A stretch of 64,000 bases of DNA from DASRAA01 sp963814165 (GCA_963814165.1 CAWFBW010000002.1:1-64000), one strand, 5' to 3'. Positions 20,712-31,199 are shown, counted from the stretch's first letter. Notes: generated from the sequence alone by a model not told the origin. Numbers and translations are program-made.

Positions 20712-21384
20712 TTAGGGTCGCGAAGCCAATGCCAACGTTTGAAACGTGTCGATGGCGCCCCACACGCCCAAGCCGATCCCTTTGGCCATCTGCCCAAGAT
20801 CGACGATGTTGTGAGCCAGGAAGATGAGCACGGAGCCGTCTTTAGGATCAGCCTGCCACCATCCTCCGAAAGCGCCCGGCCAACTGACCGTTCCCACGCC
20901 GCCACGCCGCATGAAATCGGCTTTGTCCGTCTCCAGCACTCGCGAGCCTCGCGATCCACTCATCGGGCACGACGTCACTATCGATATCGTCGCCAAGGGC
21001 ATCGCGATATGCCTGGGCGATCGGGCCACGATGGAAATCCCCATAGGTGAATCCGGCGCGGTGGGTTAACAGATCTTCGAAGGTAATCGGGCGTTCCGCC
21101 GGGTCAGTTTCGTCGAGGGGACTATTCGGAGAGCGCAGTACGCGCATGTGTGAGAACTCCGGAGCGTAACGTTCAAGGGAGTCGGTCGGAGCAATCTGGC
21201 CTTCCTCGACCAACATGAGAGCGGCAACCGAGGTGATTGGCTTGGTCATGGAGGCGATTCTGAAAATCGTGTCTCGTTCGATTGGCAGATTGGCTTCTAT
21301 GTCCCGCCAGCCCACGAAGGCGGTCCGGGCATGTCCATCGCGCCAGACGAGCGTCGCAGCCCCGTAAATCTCACCGGAATCCAC
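20712..21384 (-). pseudogene. Serine hydrolase (beta-lactamase class C fold), internally deleted remnant
   Basis: The N-terminal half (start GTG 21384 or lost further upstream) carries the SxxK nucleophile motif SMTK, EEGQIAPTDSLERYAPEF and LLTHRAGFTYG, as in class C beta-lactamase-like esterases. At about 20950 the sequence jumps directly to the family C-terminus (FMRRGGVGTVSWPGAFGGWWQADP, LIFLAHN). More than 100 residues are missing, including the Tyr-x-Asn motif, and the frame changes. Codons just upstream of the GTG continue the family sequence (EEALQKV) but meet a stop. No functional enzyme could result. Confidence 0.82.
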
Positions 21385-21426
21385 GACCTTTTGTAACGCC
21401 TCTTCATTTCGTTTCCTCTATTCATT

Positions 21427-21693
21427 TCAACGGTACACCTCGAGACACTGCTGATCGAGTCGTTCATATTCCTCGGCATATTCCTGATGGAAGCGAGCAA
21501 ACGAATCGCCTTCGCCCAGCGGTCGATCACCATGAACACAGTGCGTCTAGCGGCGTCTTGCAGCAGTTGAGTCCCGCGATACTCGGGCGAGCGCTAGAAC
21601 AAGTTGGCCCAATGCACCATTGCCGCCGTAGACCCGGCGAAACTGTTCGACACGATCCTGCTTCGCCCGAAACTGCCAGATGATGAACGTCAT
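21427..21693 (-). CDS. ABM-type small alpha/beta-barrel protein with two compensating frameshifts
   Basis: The ATG at 21693 starts MTFIIWQFRAKQDRVEQFRRVYGG. The reading frame is lost at about 21591 (one surplus base) and regained at about 21509 (one missing base). After correction the 88-residue protein continues SPEYRGTQLLQDAARRTVFMVIDRW and ends with FHQEYAEEYERLDQQCLEVYR. The pattern of strands, the IDRW segment and the C-terminal Glu/Tyr helix match antibiotic-biosynthesis-monooxygenase-like dimeric alpha/beta-barrel proteins. Its function is unknown; such proteins include monooxygenases and many uncharacterised ones. As deposited the gene would not yield this product. Confidence 0.6.
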
Positions 21694-21921
21694 ATGGGAG
21701 CACGCAGCTCCGTTACAAATCTCGTGGAACGGCAATTTCAGCGTCGAACCACGATGCTGGAATGGGCCACCCGTTGTTTGACCGTCCATCGCGCCTCTCA
21801 TACACTAAATATAGCGCCGCTGCCGAGGAAGACGCCGCAGGCGGCTACTTAAACGAAAGCGCTCACGATCGGATGTGGCCTACCACTCCGCAGCGACAAA
21901 ATCATTCCCGAAGGCATCCCT

Positions 21922-23235
21922 TTGACGACAGAAACCAGCACTCCTGAGACAAATCCGGTTGAAACCACCAACCCCTGCAAGCGTGAACTGACCATCGAAG
22001 TTCCCCTCGATGTCGTGAATGGCGAGCGCGACAAGATTGTCACCCGCTACACGAAGCTCGCGCGCATCCCTGGTTTCCGCAAAGGCAAAGTGCCCGCAAG
22101 CGTCGTTCGTCAGCGCTTCGCGGACGAGATCAAGACCGACATCGTCGAATCGCTCGTCCCCCGCTATTTCCGCGAGGAAGCGAAGATGCAAAATCTGGTT
22201 CCCGTTTCTCAACCTCGGGTAACCGACATGCATTTTCACAACGACGAGCCCCTGAAGTTCACCGCCGAGTTCGAGATCCTTCCGGAAATAACTCTGGCCG
22301 CCTATGACGACATCAAGGCCGACACGATTGATACGAACGTAACCGAGGATGACGTCGAGGCAGCGCTCAAAAACCTGCGGCTTCAGCACGCCACTTACAA
22401 CGCCGTCGAAGTCGACCGCGAAATTGCCGATGGCGATTTTGCTGTGGTCAGCTTCCGCGGCATTCCGGCCGAATCCGAAGAAGGCGAACAGAATAAACCG
22501 GTCGAAGTGGACGAAGTCATGGTCGAGATTGGCGGCGACAACACCATCCCCGAGTTCTCCGAGAATTTGCGCGGCGCCAAGGCCGGCGACCATAAGAAGT
22601 TCGAAGTGAAGTACGCCGACGACTTCTCCGACAAGCGTCTGGCCGGAAAGACCCTGACCTACGAAGTTGACGTCAAGTCCATCAAGACCCGTAGCGTCCC
22701 CGATCCAACCGATGACTTTGCCAAAGAACTCTCCAAAGACTTCGCCACCTACGACGACCTGCGCAACCGTGTCCACGAAAACATGAAGGCGGAAAAGGAA
22801 CACGAAGCCGAGCACCAGGGCAAAGACAAGATCGTTGCCCAATTAGTCGAGAGAAACAACTTTCCTGTTCCTGACGTCATGGTCGATCAGCAAGTGGATA
22901 TGCGCCTGGAGCGCGGCCTGCGCGCTCTCGCCGCACAAGGCATGCGCGAGGAAGACCTCAAGCGCATGGATTTCGATCGCCTGCGGGCAGGCCAGCGCGA
23001 AGGCGCCCTCCGCGAGGTGAAGGCGTCGCTCATCCTCGAACAGATCGCTGAGCGGGAAAAGATCGAAGTCAGCGACGAAGAAATGGAAGAAGAGCTTGCG
23101 GCTCTGGCTCTGCAATCGAAGCAGCCCGTTGAGCAGGTTCGCGCACGTTTGACGCAGGATGGTGGGCTGGATAGAATTCGGCATCGCATCCGCAACGAGA
23201 AAACACTGAATTACCTTTATCGCAGGTCCGCCTAG
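21922..23235 (+). CDS. tig: Trigger factor (ribosome-associated chaperone and peptidyl-prolyl isomerase)
   Basis: 437 aa starting at a TTG (21922) with GAAGG about seven bases before it. The ribosome-binding signature is visible as ARIPGFRKGKVPASVV (the GFRxGKxP motif) near residue 50. The central region, AVVSFRGIPAESEEG followed by DNTIPEFSENLRGAKAG, matches the FKBP-type isomerase domain. The C-terminal helical chaperone region contains the usual charged stretches, and the protein ends LNYLYRRSA. It is the first gene of tig-clpP-clpX-lon, the standard bacterial arrangement linking nascent-chain folding to proteolysis. Confidence 0.96.
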   Translation: MTTETSTPETNPVETTNPCKRELTIEVPLDVVNGERDKIVTRYTKLARIPGFRKGKVPASVVRQRFADEIKTDIVESLVPRYFREEAKMQNLVPVSQPRVTDMHFHNDEPLKFTAEFEILPEITLAAYDDIKADTIDTNVTEDDVEAALKNLRLQHATYNAVEVDREIADGDFAVVSFRGIPAESEEGEQNKPVEVDEVMVEIGGDNTIPEFSENLRGAKAGDHKKFEVKYADDFSDKRLAGKTLTYEVDVKSIKTRSVPDPTDDFAKELSKDFATYDDLRNRVHENMKAEKEHEAEHQGKDKIVAQLVERNNFPVPDVMVDQQVDMRLERGLRALAAQGMREEDLKRMDFDRLRAGQREGALREVKASLILEQIAEREKIEVSDEEMEEELAALALQSKQPVEQVRARLTQDGGLDRIRHRIRNEKTLNYLYRRSA

Positions 23236-23309
23236 CGCGGCTGCTTTCTACCTAATCCAACTAGCCGCCACCTTCGAGTGTGGCGAAACTTCAGAAGGAG
23301 CTTCGAACA

Positions 23310-23894
23310 ATGCTTGTACCGATGGTGGTTGAACAGACCAGCCGGGGCGAGCGGGCGTACGACATTTATTCCCGCCTGTTGCGGGACAACATCATCTTTC
23401 TGGGCACTCCTATCGATGACAATGTCGCGAACCTGATCATCGCGCAACTGCTGTTCTTGGAAGCCGAAGACCCGGAGAAGGACATCTCCGTGTACATCAA
23501 TTCGCCGGGCGGTTCGATCACTGCCGGCATGGCAATCTACGACACCATGCAGTTCATCCGGCCGGATGTTACGACCATCTGTATCGGTCAGGCGGCAAGC
23601 ATGGCGGCCACGTTGCTTTCCGGCGGCGCGCCCAAGAAACGATTCGCCCTGCCCAACTCCCGCATCCTCATTCACCAGCCGCTCATGTCGGGATTGTCGG
23701 GACAGGCCACGGACATCGATATCCACGCCCGCGAGATTCTTCGCATGCGCGAGATCACTAATCAAATTTTGGCGAAGCATACTGGGCAGTTACTGGAGAA
23801 GGTGGAGCGTGACGTCGAGCGGGACTTCATCATGAACGCCCAGCAGGGCAAGGAATACGGCATCATCGACGACATCATTTACAAGCACAAATAG
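23310..23894 (+). CDS. clpP: ATP-dependent Clp protease proteolytic subunit
   Basis: 194 aa from the ATG at 23310, with AAGGAG nine bases upstream. A frame-extending GTG at 23280 puts that Shine-Dalgarno inside the gene and is rejected. Serine protease of the tetradecameric Clp barrel. The catalytic triad regions are present: nucleophile Ser in IGQAASMAATLL, His in RILIHQPL, and Asp in the C-terminal RDFIMNAQQGKEYGIIDDI region. The start MLVPMVVEQTSRGERAYDIYSRLL is typical of mature or lightly processed ClpP. It lies between tig and its partner unfoldase clpX. Confidence 0.97.
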   Translation: MLVPMVVEQTSRGERAYDIYSRLLRDNIIFLGTPIDDNVANLIIAQLLFLEAEDPEKDISVYINSPGGSITAGMAIYDTMQFIRPDVTTICIGQAASMAATLLSGGAPKKRFALPNSRILIHQPLMSGLSGQATDIDIHAREILRMREITNQILAKHTGQLLEKVERDVERDFIMNAQQGKEYGIIDDIIYKHK

Positions 23895-24181
23895 GGGCCG
23901 GCCACGGGCCGATGTTCCACTGTACGTCTCTGCGCAAGAATTACCAGTTTGGTTCTAAAGTTGTATTGCAACTTGCTGCCCGAACAAGCGCGACTCTCTT
24001 AGTTGTGCTTCAATATGGGCATACGCATTGCATTGGTCGCGATGGCCTCAGAGCAGAGGGTGCTGCGATGATCGTTTTCGAGAAGCTTCACTGCACTTCG
24101 ATAACGGACGCGACGATGCCATGCCAAGCAGGAAAGTGGCGTCAGCCTGAGGGGGCGTTTCGTGTTTAAGGGGATCCTTCC

Positions 24182-25453
<1,272 letters not shown>

Positions 25454-25870
25454 ACCTGTTTAACTATTACTGTAACTGTTGGGTACAGGGTAGAGCGGCG
25501 CTTCAGCGCCGCGTCCAGCATGGCCTCTTGAAGGGAGCCGGGTTTTAACCCGGCGGCACGTTCGATTTCAATGGGTACACCATTTTCTAATTTCCTCTAG
25601 CCGATTCAGCATCGCAAGATGCGCACAGTCACGGCGCGGCCCGGGTCTCACCGTTTCTCGTTTCAGCCGTGAAAATCACGTTGATGCGTAACGGGATACC
25701 CCGAACAATCGAGCCCCATCGCGGCTCTCCAGTGAGAATCCTCGCCCTTTCTGCATGGTATCCTAGGCTCATTGTGAGGATTCCCGGCAATCCGAATCAA
25801 CACGATGCGGCTTCAATAATCGCGACTCTACCCGTGGAGCGGCTGCGCTCTGCACCATAAGGCGGTTCCT
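25454..25870. other. Intergenic region between clpX and lon
   Basis: 417 bases. It contains the 67-base palindromic repeat at 25492-25558. The remainder shows no coding pattern. A heat-shock-type promoter would be expected in front of lon, but I could not assign a convincing -35/-10 pair or an inverted CIRCE repeat. Confidence 0.55.
25492..25558. repeat. 67-base dispersed palindromic repeat, copy 1
   Basis: It differs at only two positions from 43319-43385. It is built of two hairpins: GCGGCGCTTCAGCGCCGC (loop TTCA) and CCGGGTTTTAACCCGG. See copy 2. Confidence 0.88.
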
Positions 25871-28270
25871 GTGACCCAGCGAGAGAAATTCGAGACCAAG
25901 AAGCTCCCCATGATGCCCATCCGGGATGTCGTTATCTTCCCGTCGATGATGACGCCATTCGTGGTTGGCCGGGAGTCGAGCGTGCGGGCGCTGGAAGAGG
26001 CTCTGGCCGGCGACAAAAAGATTTTTCTCGCGACGCAGCACGATGCCAGCATCGACGAACCCAAGCCCAACGAAATTTTCCAGGTCGGTACCATCGTCAA
26101 CATCGTGCAGAGCCTGAAGCTGCCCGACGGCAACATCAAGGTCCTCGTCGAAGGCCTCGAGCGCGGCAAGATTCTCCAGGTCGTCGATACCGACGGCTAC
26201 TTCGAGGCAACCGTCCGCACCGCGAAATATGGCGCCGAACTCACGCCCCAGGTCGAAGCCGCCATGCAGCGCGTCACCGGCCTCTTCGAGCAATATGTAA
26301 AGCTCTGCCAGTCGTTGAACTATGAGACGATGATTGCCGCCGTCCGCAACGACGACCCGTCGAAGCTGACCGACACCATCGCCGCCAACCTACAGCTATC
26401 GATCGAAGAGAAGCAGGAGCTGCTGGAAATCTTCGATCCCGCCGAGCGCTTGAGCCGGATCGGCGACGTTCTCGACGTCGAAATCGAGAAGCTCAACATG
26501 GATCGCACCATCCAGTCGCGCGTCAAGCGCCAGATGGAGCGCGCCCAGAAAGAGTATTACCTCAACGAAAAGATCAAGGCCATCCAGAAGGAACTTGGCC
26601 GCGGCGAGAAGAGCGAGTTCGACGAACTGAAGAAGAAGATCGACGCCGCCGGCATGCCGAAAGAGACCCACGAGAAGGCAATCCAGGAGCTCAAGAAGCT
26701 TGAGGCCATGCCGCCCATGTCGGCCGAATCCACCGTCTCACGAAACTATCTTGACTGGCTGCTGGCGGTCCCGTGGAAAAAGCGCTCCAAGGAAATCCGC
26801 GACATCGAAATCGCCGAAAAAACGCTCAACGAAGACCACTACGGTCTGGAGAAGATCAAAGAGCGCATCCTCGAATTCCTCGCCGTCCGCCAGTTGGTGA
26901 AGAACCCCAAGGGCTCCATCCTCTGCTTCGTCGGACCTCCCGGAGTCGGCAAGACCTCTCTGGGCATGAGCATCGCCAAGGCCACCGGACGCAAGTTCGT
27001 CCGCATGTCCCTCGGCGGCGTGCGCGACGAAGCCGAAGTCCGCGGCCATCGCCGCACTTACATCGGCGCGTTGCCCGGCCAGATCATCCAGATGATGAAG
27101 AAGGCCGGCACCAAGAACCCGGTCTTTATGCTCGATGAAGTTGACAAGATGTCGATGGACTTCCGCGGCGACCCCTCGGCTGCCCTGCTCGAAGTGCTTG
27201 ACCCCGAACAGAACTTTATGTTCGTCGATCACTATCTCGACGTGGAGTATGACCTGTCGCAGGTTTTCTTCATTGCCACCGCGAACGTATTGCACACCAT
27301 CCCGCCGGCTTTGCAGGACCGCATGGAAGTCCTCCGCTTGCAGGGTTACACCGAGCCCGAGAAGGTCGAGATCGCCAAGCAGTATCTCGTCCGCAAGCAG
27401 CGCGAGCAAACCGGACTGACCGACAAGAACATCGTCTTTACCGACGAAGCGTTGCAGACCGTCATCCGCAACTACACGCGCGAGGCTGGTGTGCGCAATT
27501 TGGAACGCGAAATCGGCAACATCTGCCGCAAGGTCGCGCGCAAGGTGGTCAAGGAAGGCGAGAAGTACTCGGTCACTCTAACCGACGGGAACGTCAACGA
27601 TTATCTCGGTGTCTTGAAGTTCCGCGACACCGAAGCCCACGAGCGCAGCGAAGTTGGCCTCGTCACCGGCTTGGCTTGGACCGAAGTCGGCGGCTCCATT
27701 CTCACCACCGAAGTCGCCACCGTTGACGGCAAAGGCAAGCTCACTCTCACCGGAAAGCTCGGCGACGTCATGCAGGAGTCGGCCCAGGCAGCCATGTCAT
27801 ACGTGCGCTCACGCGCCCATCGCCTCGGACTGCCCCGCGACTTTTACCGCAACCTCGACATTCACGTGCACGTTCCCGAGGGCGCGATCCCCAAAGACGG
27901 CCCATCCGCCGGCATCACCATGGCAACGGCCATCGCCAGCGCACTAAGCCACATCCCCGTTCGGCGCGACATCGCGATGACCGGCGAAATCACGTTGCGC
28001 GGCAAAGTCCTCGCCATCGGCGGCCTGAAAGAGAAGCTACTGGCGGCACACCGCGCCGGAATCTTCGAAGTTTTATTGCCGGCCGACAACGAGAAAGACC
28101 TGGCCGAGGTGCCCGAGAACCTTCGTTCGGCCATGAAGCTCCACTTCGTCAAAACCATGGACGACGTGTTGGCGCTGGCCTTGGAGAGCCCGCTGCCGGA
28201 TGTTCCTGACGAGGCCCCGGCCCTGGCCGCGCTTCCCCCAACACCGGAGTCCCCGGCCGCGCACCAATAA
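25871..28270 (+). CDS. lon: ATP-dependent protease Lon
   Basis: 799 aa, GTG start at 25871. The N-terminal LON substrate-binding domain (LPMMPIRDVVIFPSMMTPF) covers about residues 12-210. The AAA+ domain has Walker A GPPGVGKTSLG and Walker B VFMLDEVDKM. The C-terminal protease domain has the Ser-Lys dyad: nucleophile Ser in KDGPSAGITMATA and Lys in LRGKVLAIGGLKEKLLAA. It degrades misfolded and regulatory proteins. It closes the tig-clpP-clpX-lon block but is separated from clpX by 417 bases with a repeat, so it probably has its own promoter. A strong terminator follows the stop. Confidence 0.98.
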   Translation: MTQREKFETKKLPMMPIRDVVIFPSMMTPFVVGRESSVRALEEALAGDKKIFLATQHDASIDEPKPNEIFQVGTIVNIVQSLKLPDGNIKVLVEGLERGKILQVVDTDGYFEATVRTAKYGAELTPQVEAAMQRVTGLFEQYVKLCQSLNYETMIAAVRNDDPSKLTDTIAANLQLSIEEKQELLEIFDPAERLSRIGDVLDVEIEKLNMDRTIQSRVKRQMERAQKEYYLNEKIKAIQKELGRGEKSEFDELKKKIDAAGMPKETHEKAIQELKKLEAMPPMSAESTVSRNYLDWLLAVPWKKRSKEIRDIEIAEKTLNEDHYGLEKIKERILEFLAVRQLVKNPKGSILCFVGPPGVGKTSLGMSIAKATGRKFVRMSLGGVRDEAEVRGHRRTYIGALPGQIIQMMKKAGTKNPVFMLDEVDKMSMDFRGDPSAALLEVLDPEQNFMFVDHYLDVEYDLSQVFFIATANVLHTIPPALQDRMEVLRLQGYTEPEKVEIAKQYLVRKQREQTGLTDKNIVFTDEALQTVIRNYTREAGVRNLEREIGNICRKVARKVVKEGEKYSVTLTDGNVNDYLGVLKFRDTEAHERSEVGLVTGLAWTEVGGSILTTEVATVDGKGKLTLTGKLGDVMQESAQAAMSYVRSRAHRLGLPRDFYRNLDIHVHVPEGAIPKDGPSAGITMATAIASALSHIPVRRDIAMTGEITLRGKVLAIGGLKEKLLAAHRAGIFEVLLPADNEKDLAEVPENLRSAMKLHFVKTMDDVLALALESPLPDVPDEAPALAALPPTPESPAAHQ

Positions 28271-28304
28271 ACAGCGGTTTCCGACGCTTAGACCCTGTGG
28301 GTGC

Positions 28305-28349
28305 CCCATCCTTTCCCTTCTTTTGGGAAAGGGTGGGATGACGCTTTTT
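28305..28349 (+). terminator. Rho-independent terminator after lon
   Basis: CCCATCCTTTCCC (28305-28317) and GGGAAAGGGTGGG (28325-28337) form a 13-pair stem with one G-T wobble and a seven-base loop. Five T residues follow at 28345-28349. A second perfect hairpin, CCATTTCCC with GGGAAATGG, lies at 28383-28406. Confidence 0.8.
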
Positions 28350-28432
28350 CTGACAACTGACAACCGTACCCATGGGTGGCCGCCATTTCCCCTCCCTGGG
28401 AAATGGGGTTCACCTCTGACGGAACGGGTCTG

Positions 28433-28518
28433 TAGCGGCGGAGCCACGGCGTGCTTTTAGGCGTGCGCGTCAGCGCGCGCTGAACTGCACAACGAAGCTC
28501 CCAGCCGCGGAGCTGCGT
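28433..28518. repeat. 86-base dispersed repeat, copy 1
   Basis: Related over its length to 31102-31187. Shared blocks are GCGGCGGAGCC, TTAGGCGTGCGCGTCAGCGCGCGC and CCAGCCGCGGAGC. The middle stretch differs. The element contains a self-complementary GCGCG core. It lies between the converging lon and serine hydrolase genes. Confidence 0.78.
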
Positions 28519-28564
28519 ATTTCAAACGTCACCGATGAATCAATCAGACCGCCACGACAGTTGC

Positions 28565-30028
28565 CTAGCCCGTCTGCCTCTCAAAAATCAGGTCCATATG
28601 CCCCGAGTGCAGCTTGACCCGCGTGGTCTTCCCATCTTCGCCAGAGAACAACATCTCAAACGGCCGGCCTTCGACGATTGCGATCGGGGTTCCATCACTT
28701 TGCAGCGAGAGGTGCAGCGGGTATTCACCGATCCGCGCAACCACGCGATTACCGTCCTGTGCAAAGACGAGCGTTCCCCAATCCCCATTGACGTATGATC
28801 CCGCCAATTTGGCAACCGGTTCGTGCAACTCCGCAATTTGCAACTCCGGATAGTTCTTCTCCTTCTCGCGCGCTTCATCGACCTGCGATTGGAATTTCTC
28901 CCATCCTTGTTCGTTGTCAATATGTAGAACGCTGTCGTATACCGAGTTCGCCAGCACTTCCGCGAAGTTCGTTGCCCGACCGTCGAAATTCTCCAGCACA
29001 ACCACTCCGATTTGCTCGTTCGGCAACCAGGAGAGATGCGCATGGGCACCGTCAAATCCGCCGAAATGATGTAGCAATGTCTGGCCGCGATACTCCCCGA
29101 TGTACCACCCGTATCCATACGCTGAGCGGTGATACGTAAAGTAGTTTGCGTCCGTCGCAACCTGTGCCTTCTGGGATTGTTGAACCAGCTCGCCTGTAAG
29201 AATTCTATTGCCATTGAACACGCCACCAGACATTTCCATCTGCAGAAAGCGCGCGAGATCGGAGGCTGTCGAAGCTACGCCCCCTGCTGCATGCATCGTG
29301 TGATCGCTCTTCACCACCGAACTCTCCTGCAGTCTGCCATTCCAGTATTCGAGCGGGCAGGCATGATCCGCATCTGTCAGCCAACGCGTTGCGCTGGTCG
29401 TGGTATGCCGCATTCCAAGGGGGTCAAAAACCGCAGACTGAATGTACGACGGCCACGATTCTCCCGTAACACTCTCTATCACGCGGCCCAGAAGCGTGTA
29501 GTGCAGGTTCGAATAGGAGAACTGGCCCTTAGCGTGGACGGTCGTGAGCAGCCGGTAGAACTTGTCGTCATCCATTTCTCCCGTAAACGCTTCGCCGAAG
29601 GTAATCACAAACTCGTTCAAACCTTTTCCGTGCGAGAGCAGATCGCCAACCGTGAGCGTCTCCGCCTCGGCGGGGTCAGCAAGCGTGAAACGCGGCAGAT
29701 ATTTCTTGACCGGAGCGTTCAGGTCGAGGCGATGTTCGCCCGCAAGTTTGAGTACCGCGGCGGCCAGCAACGGCTTGGTGGCCGACGCAATGTAATACAT
29801 CGTCTCCTCATCGACTGGCTTCTTCCGGGCGCAGTCGCGATATCCGAAATTGTGCCGAAACAGGATGCCCTTCGGCGTGACAATCGCGACCGCGTATCCC
29901 GGCACTCCGGCTTGGCGAGCTTCGGAGTCCCATATACTTGCGAGCTTGTCGAACTTGGCGACCGATACGGACGAATCGGTTGTTGACGACAGCACCAGAG
30001 AGCAAAGCAGAAACAGGAATCCCATCAT
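28565..30028 (-). CDS. Serine hydrolase, class C beta-lactamase family, secreted
   Basis: 487 aa from the ATG at 30028 (further in-frame starts at 30031 and 30025). A short hydrophobic N-terminus (MGFLFLLCSLVL) suggests export. The beta-lactamase/penicillin-binding fold is marked by the nucleophile motif SATK, the YSN motif (FSYSNLHYTLLG) and HHFGGFDGAHA near the usual HxG position. After about residue 370 a further domain of about 100 residues resembles the lipocalin-like or DUF3471-type tail of such enzymes. Substrates are typically D-amino-acid peptides, esters or amides; true beta-lactamase activity is not implied. No partner gene is adjacent. Confidence 0.88.
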   Translation of the reverse strand: MMGFLFLLCSLVLSSTTDSSVSVAKFDKLASIWDSEARQAGVPGYAVAIVTPKGILFRHNFGYRDCARKKPVDEETMYYIASATKPLLAAAVLKLAGEHRLDLNAPVKKYLPRFTLADPAEAETLTVGDLLSHGKGLNEFVITFGEAFTGEMDDDKFYRLLTTVHAKGQFSYSNLHYTLLGRVIESVTGESWPSYIQSAVFDPLGMRHTTTSATRWLTDADHACPLEYWNGRLQESSVVKSDHTMHAAGGVASTASDLARFLQMEMSGGVFNGNRILTGELVQQSQKAQVATDANYFTYHRSAYGYGWYIGEYRGQTLLHHFGGFDGAHAHLSWLPNEQIGVVVLENFDGRATNFAEVLANSVYDSVLHIDNEQGWEKFQSQVDEAREKEKNYPELQIAELHEPVAKLAGSYVNGDWGTLVFAQDGNRVVARIGEYPLHLSLQSDGTPIAIVEGRPFEMLFSGEDGKTTRVKLHSGHMDLIFERQTG

Positions 30029-30164
30029 CACCCCACATCCGATGTACGCGCGCCGCCGGGTATCCGTTCAATACTGCCCCCAACAAAGCTGCTTCCGCTA
30101 GGGGTGCTCTGATCTGTTCTTATCCACTTCAGCAGTGCTCGACCCGCAGTACAATAGACCGCGC

Positions 30165-30281
30165 ATGGCCCCCCGACCCGCGTTCGGACTATCGGTCAAG
30201 GGTAGCGCCGCCCTCATCGTCGCCCTCTGGCCCCTGGCCGTGCTTACTCCCACGCCTGTACGCGCCGCCATGCACCGTTAG
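30165..30281 (+). pseudogene. Decayed copy of the small membrane protein family (38 codons)
   Basis: ATG 30165 to TAG 30281. The first half (KGSAALIVAL) matches the two intact paralogues at 30886 and 31200. After that the transmembrane core is lost: the LPAYRIFFAIS region is replaced by out-of-register sequence (TPTPVRAAMHR). The upstream context (AATAGACCGCGC before ATG) also resembles that of the 30886 copy. It is probably a remnant of gene duplication. Confidence 0.62.
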
Positions 30282-30447
30282 TCATGATTGGCGAGGCCAT
30301 TCACGAATCACGACTCGGTTAGCGGGATGTCGGAAAGGCAATTCGCCGAACGATAATCTATGCAGCTTTCACAAAATCGTAACCTTGCACAAAGGCTTCC
30401 CGTATATACTTCCGTCCAGTCTCTTCTACACGAATAAGGAGTTGAAT

Positions 30448-30792
30448 ATGCGCATAACCATGCTGCTTGCGACGTTGATGCTGGCTGGCATGCTAACCGC
30501 TTCAGCGCAGAATCCGAGCTCACCAGGCACTGCCGCATCATCCGGCACACGTACTTTAACGGGTTGTCTGAAGGGTTCAACAGATCAGTACTACATCGTC
30601 GAAACGAACGGCACACGTCATACACTCCATGCGAAGGACCAGGACCTGGGTATCTACGTCAACCACAAGATTACGGTGACAGGAAAGGCCGACACCTCCC
30701 GCAACCCCTCCGCCAGTAGTGATGCAAAAGGACACCGGGCAGGCTTCTTTTCCGTGGACAAGGTAGACGATCTGGGAGCCTGCAAGAAATAG
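30448..30792 (+). CDS. Small secreted protein, DUF5818-like
   Basis: 114 aa, ATG at 30448 with AAGGAG six bases upstream. The signal peptide is MRITMLLATLMLAGMLTASAQ. The mature part begins with a low-complexity Ser/Gly/Thr linker, then TLTGCLKGSTDQYYIVETNGTRHTLHAKDQDL and HKITVTGKAD, a small beta-barrel (OB-like) pattern recurrent in acidobacterial secreted proteins. Two cysteines (in TGCLK and GACKK) could pair. Its function is unknown. It stands alone on the plus strand; long upstream frames reaching 29938 are not part of it. Confidence 0.75.
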   Translation: MRITMLLATLMLAGMLTASAQNPSSPGTAASSGTRTLTGCLKGSTDQYYIVETNGTRHTLHAKDQDLGIYVNHKITVTGKADTSRNPSASSDAKGHRAGFFSVDKVDDLGACKK

Positions 30793-30885
30793 CCCTGGCG
30801 CCGGGTGCTCGGCACAACCCCGTTGTGGCTTGTGTGGGTCTTTTCCTATCCACATCGAGAAACATCCGCGCTAAAATACCCCCGT

Positions 30886-31104
30886 ATGCCCGGCCCGCGA
30901 TTCTCGATGAAGGGTAGCGCTGCCCTCATCGTCGCCCTCGGCACCGTCGCCGTGCTGCTCGTGATGTTGCCCGCCTATCGCATCTTCTTCGCCATCAGCT
31001 TCGGAATTGCCCTCATCGTGGCCGTCGTCCTCCATTTCTGGCACAAGCTCCGCCCTGTCCGCCTCGACGAAGCCGACGACAAGCGCCCGCTAAACCTCTC
31101 GTAA
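30886..31104 (+). CDS. Small two-segment membrane protein, paralogue 1
   Basis: 72 aa from ATG 30886. After MPGPRFSMKGS there are two closely spaced hydrophobic segments (AALIVALGTVAVLLVMLPAY and FFAISFGIALIVAVVLHFW) and an acidic/basic tail HKLRPVRLDEADDKRP. It is clearly paralogous to the protein at 31200, sharing LPAYRIFFAIS, HFWHKL and PVR plus DE. I do not recognise the family. A helical hairpin in the inner membrane is likely, with the charged tail in the cytoplasm. The stop codon lies in the first bases of an 86-base repeat. Confidence 0.72.
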   Translation: MPGPRFSMKGSAALIVALGTVAVLLVMLPAYRIFFAISFGIALIVAVVLHFWHKLRPVRLDEADDKRPLNLS

Positions 31105-31187
31105 GCGGCGGAGCCGCGACGTGCTGTTAGGCGTGCGCGTCAGCGCGCGCACAACAGCCCCATAAAATCGCCAGCCGCGGAGCGGCG
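31102..31187. repeat. 86-base dispersed repeat, copy 2
   Basis: Counterpart of 28433-28518. It begins at the TAA stop of the small membrane protein gene (GTAAGCGGCGGAGCC) and ends with CCAGCCGCGGAGCGGCG, 13 bases before the start of the next paralogue. Confidence 0.78.
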
Positions 31188-31199
31188 CCCTTCATTACA

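Noticed and set aside
23895..24181. Possible small genes between clpP and clpX (for example 23912-24169)
   Set aside because: The composition and lack of start signals look non-coding, and the ClpP-ClpX spacing alone does not imply a gene.
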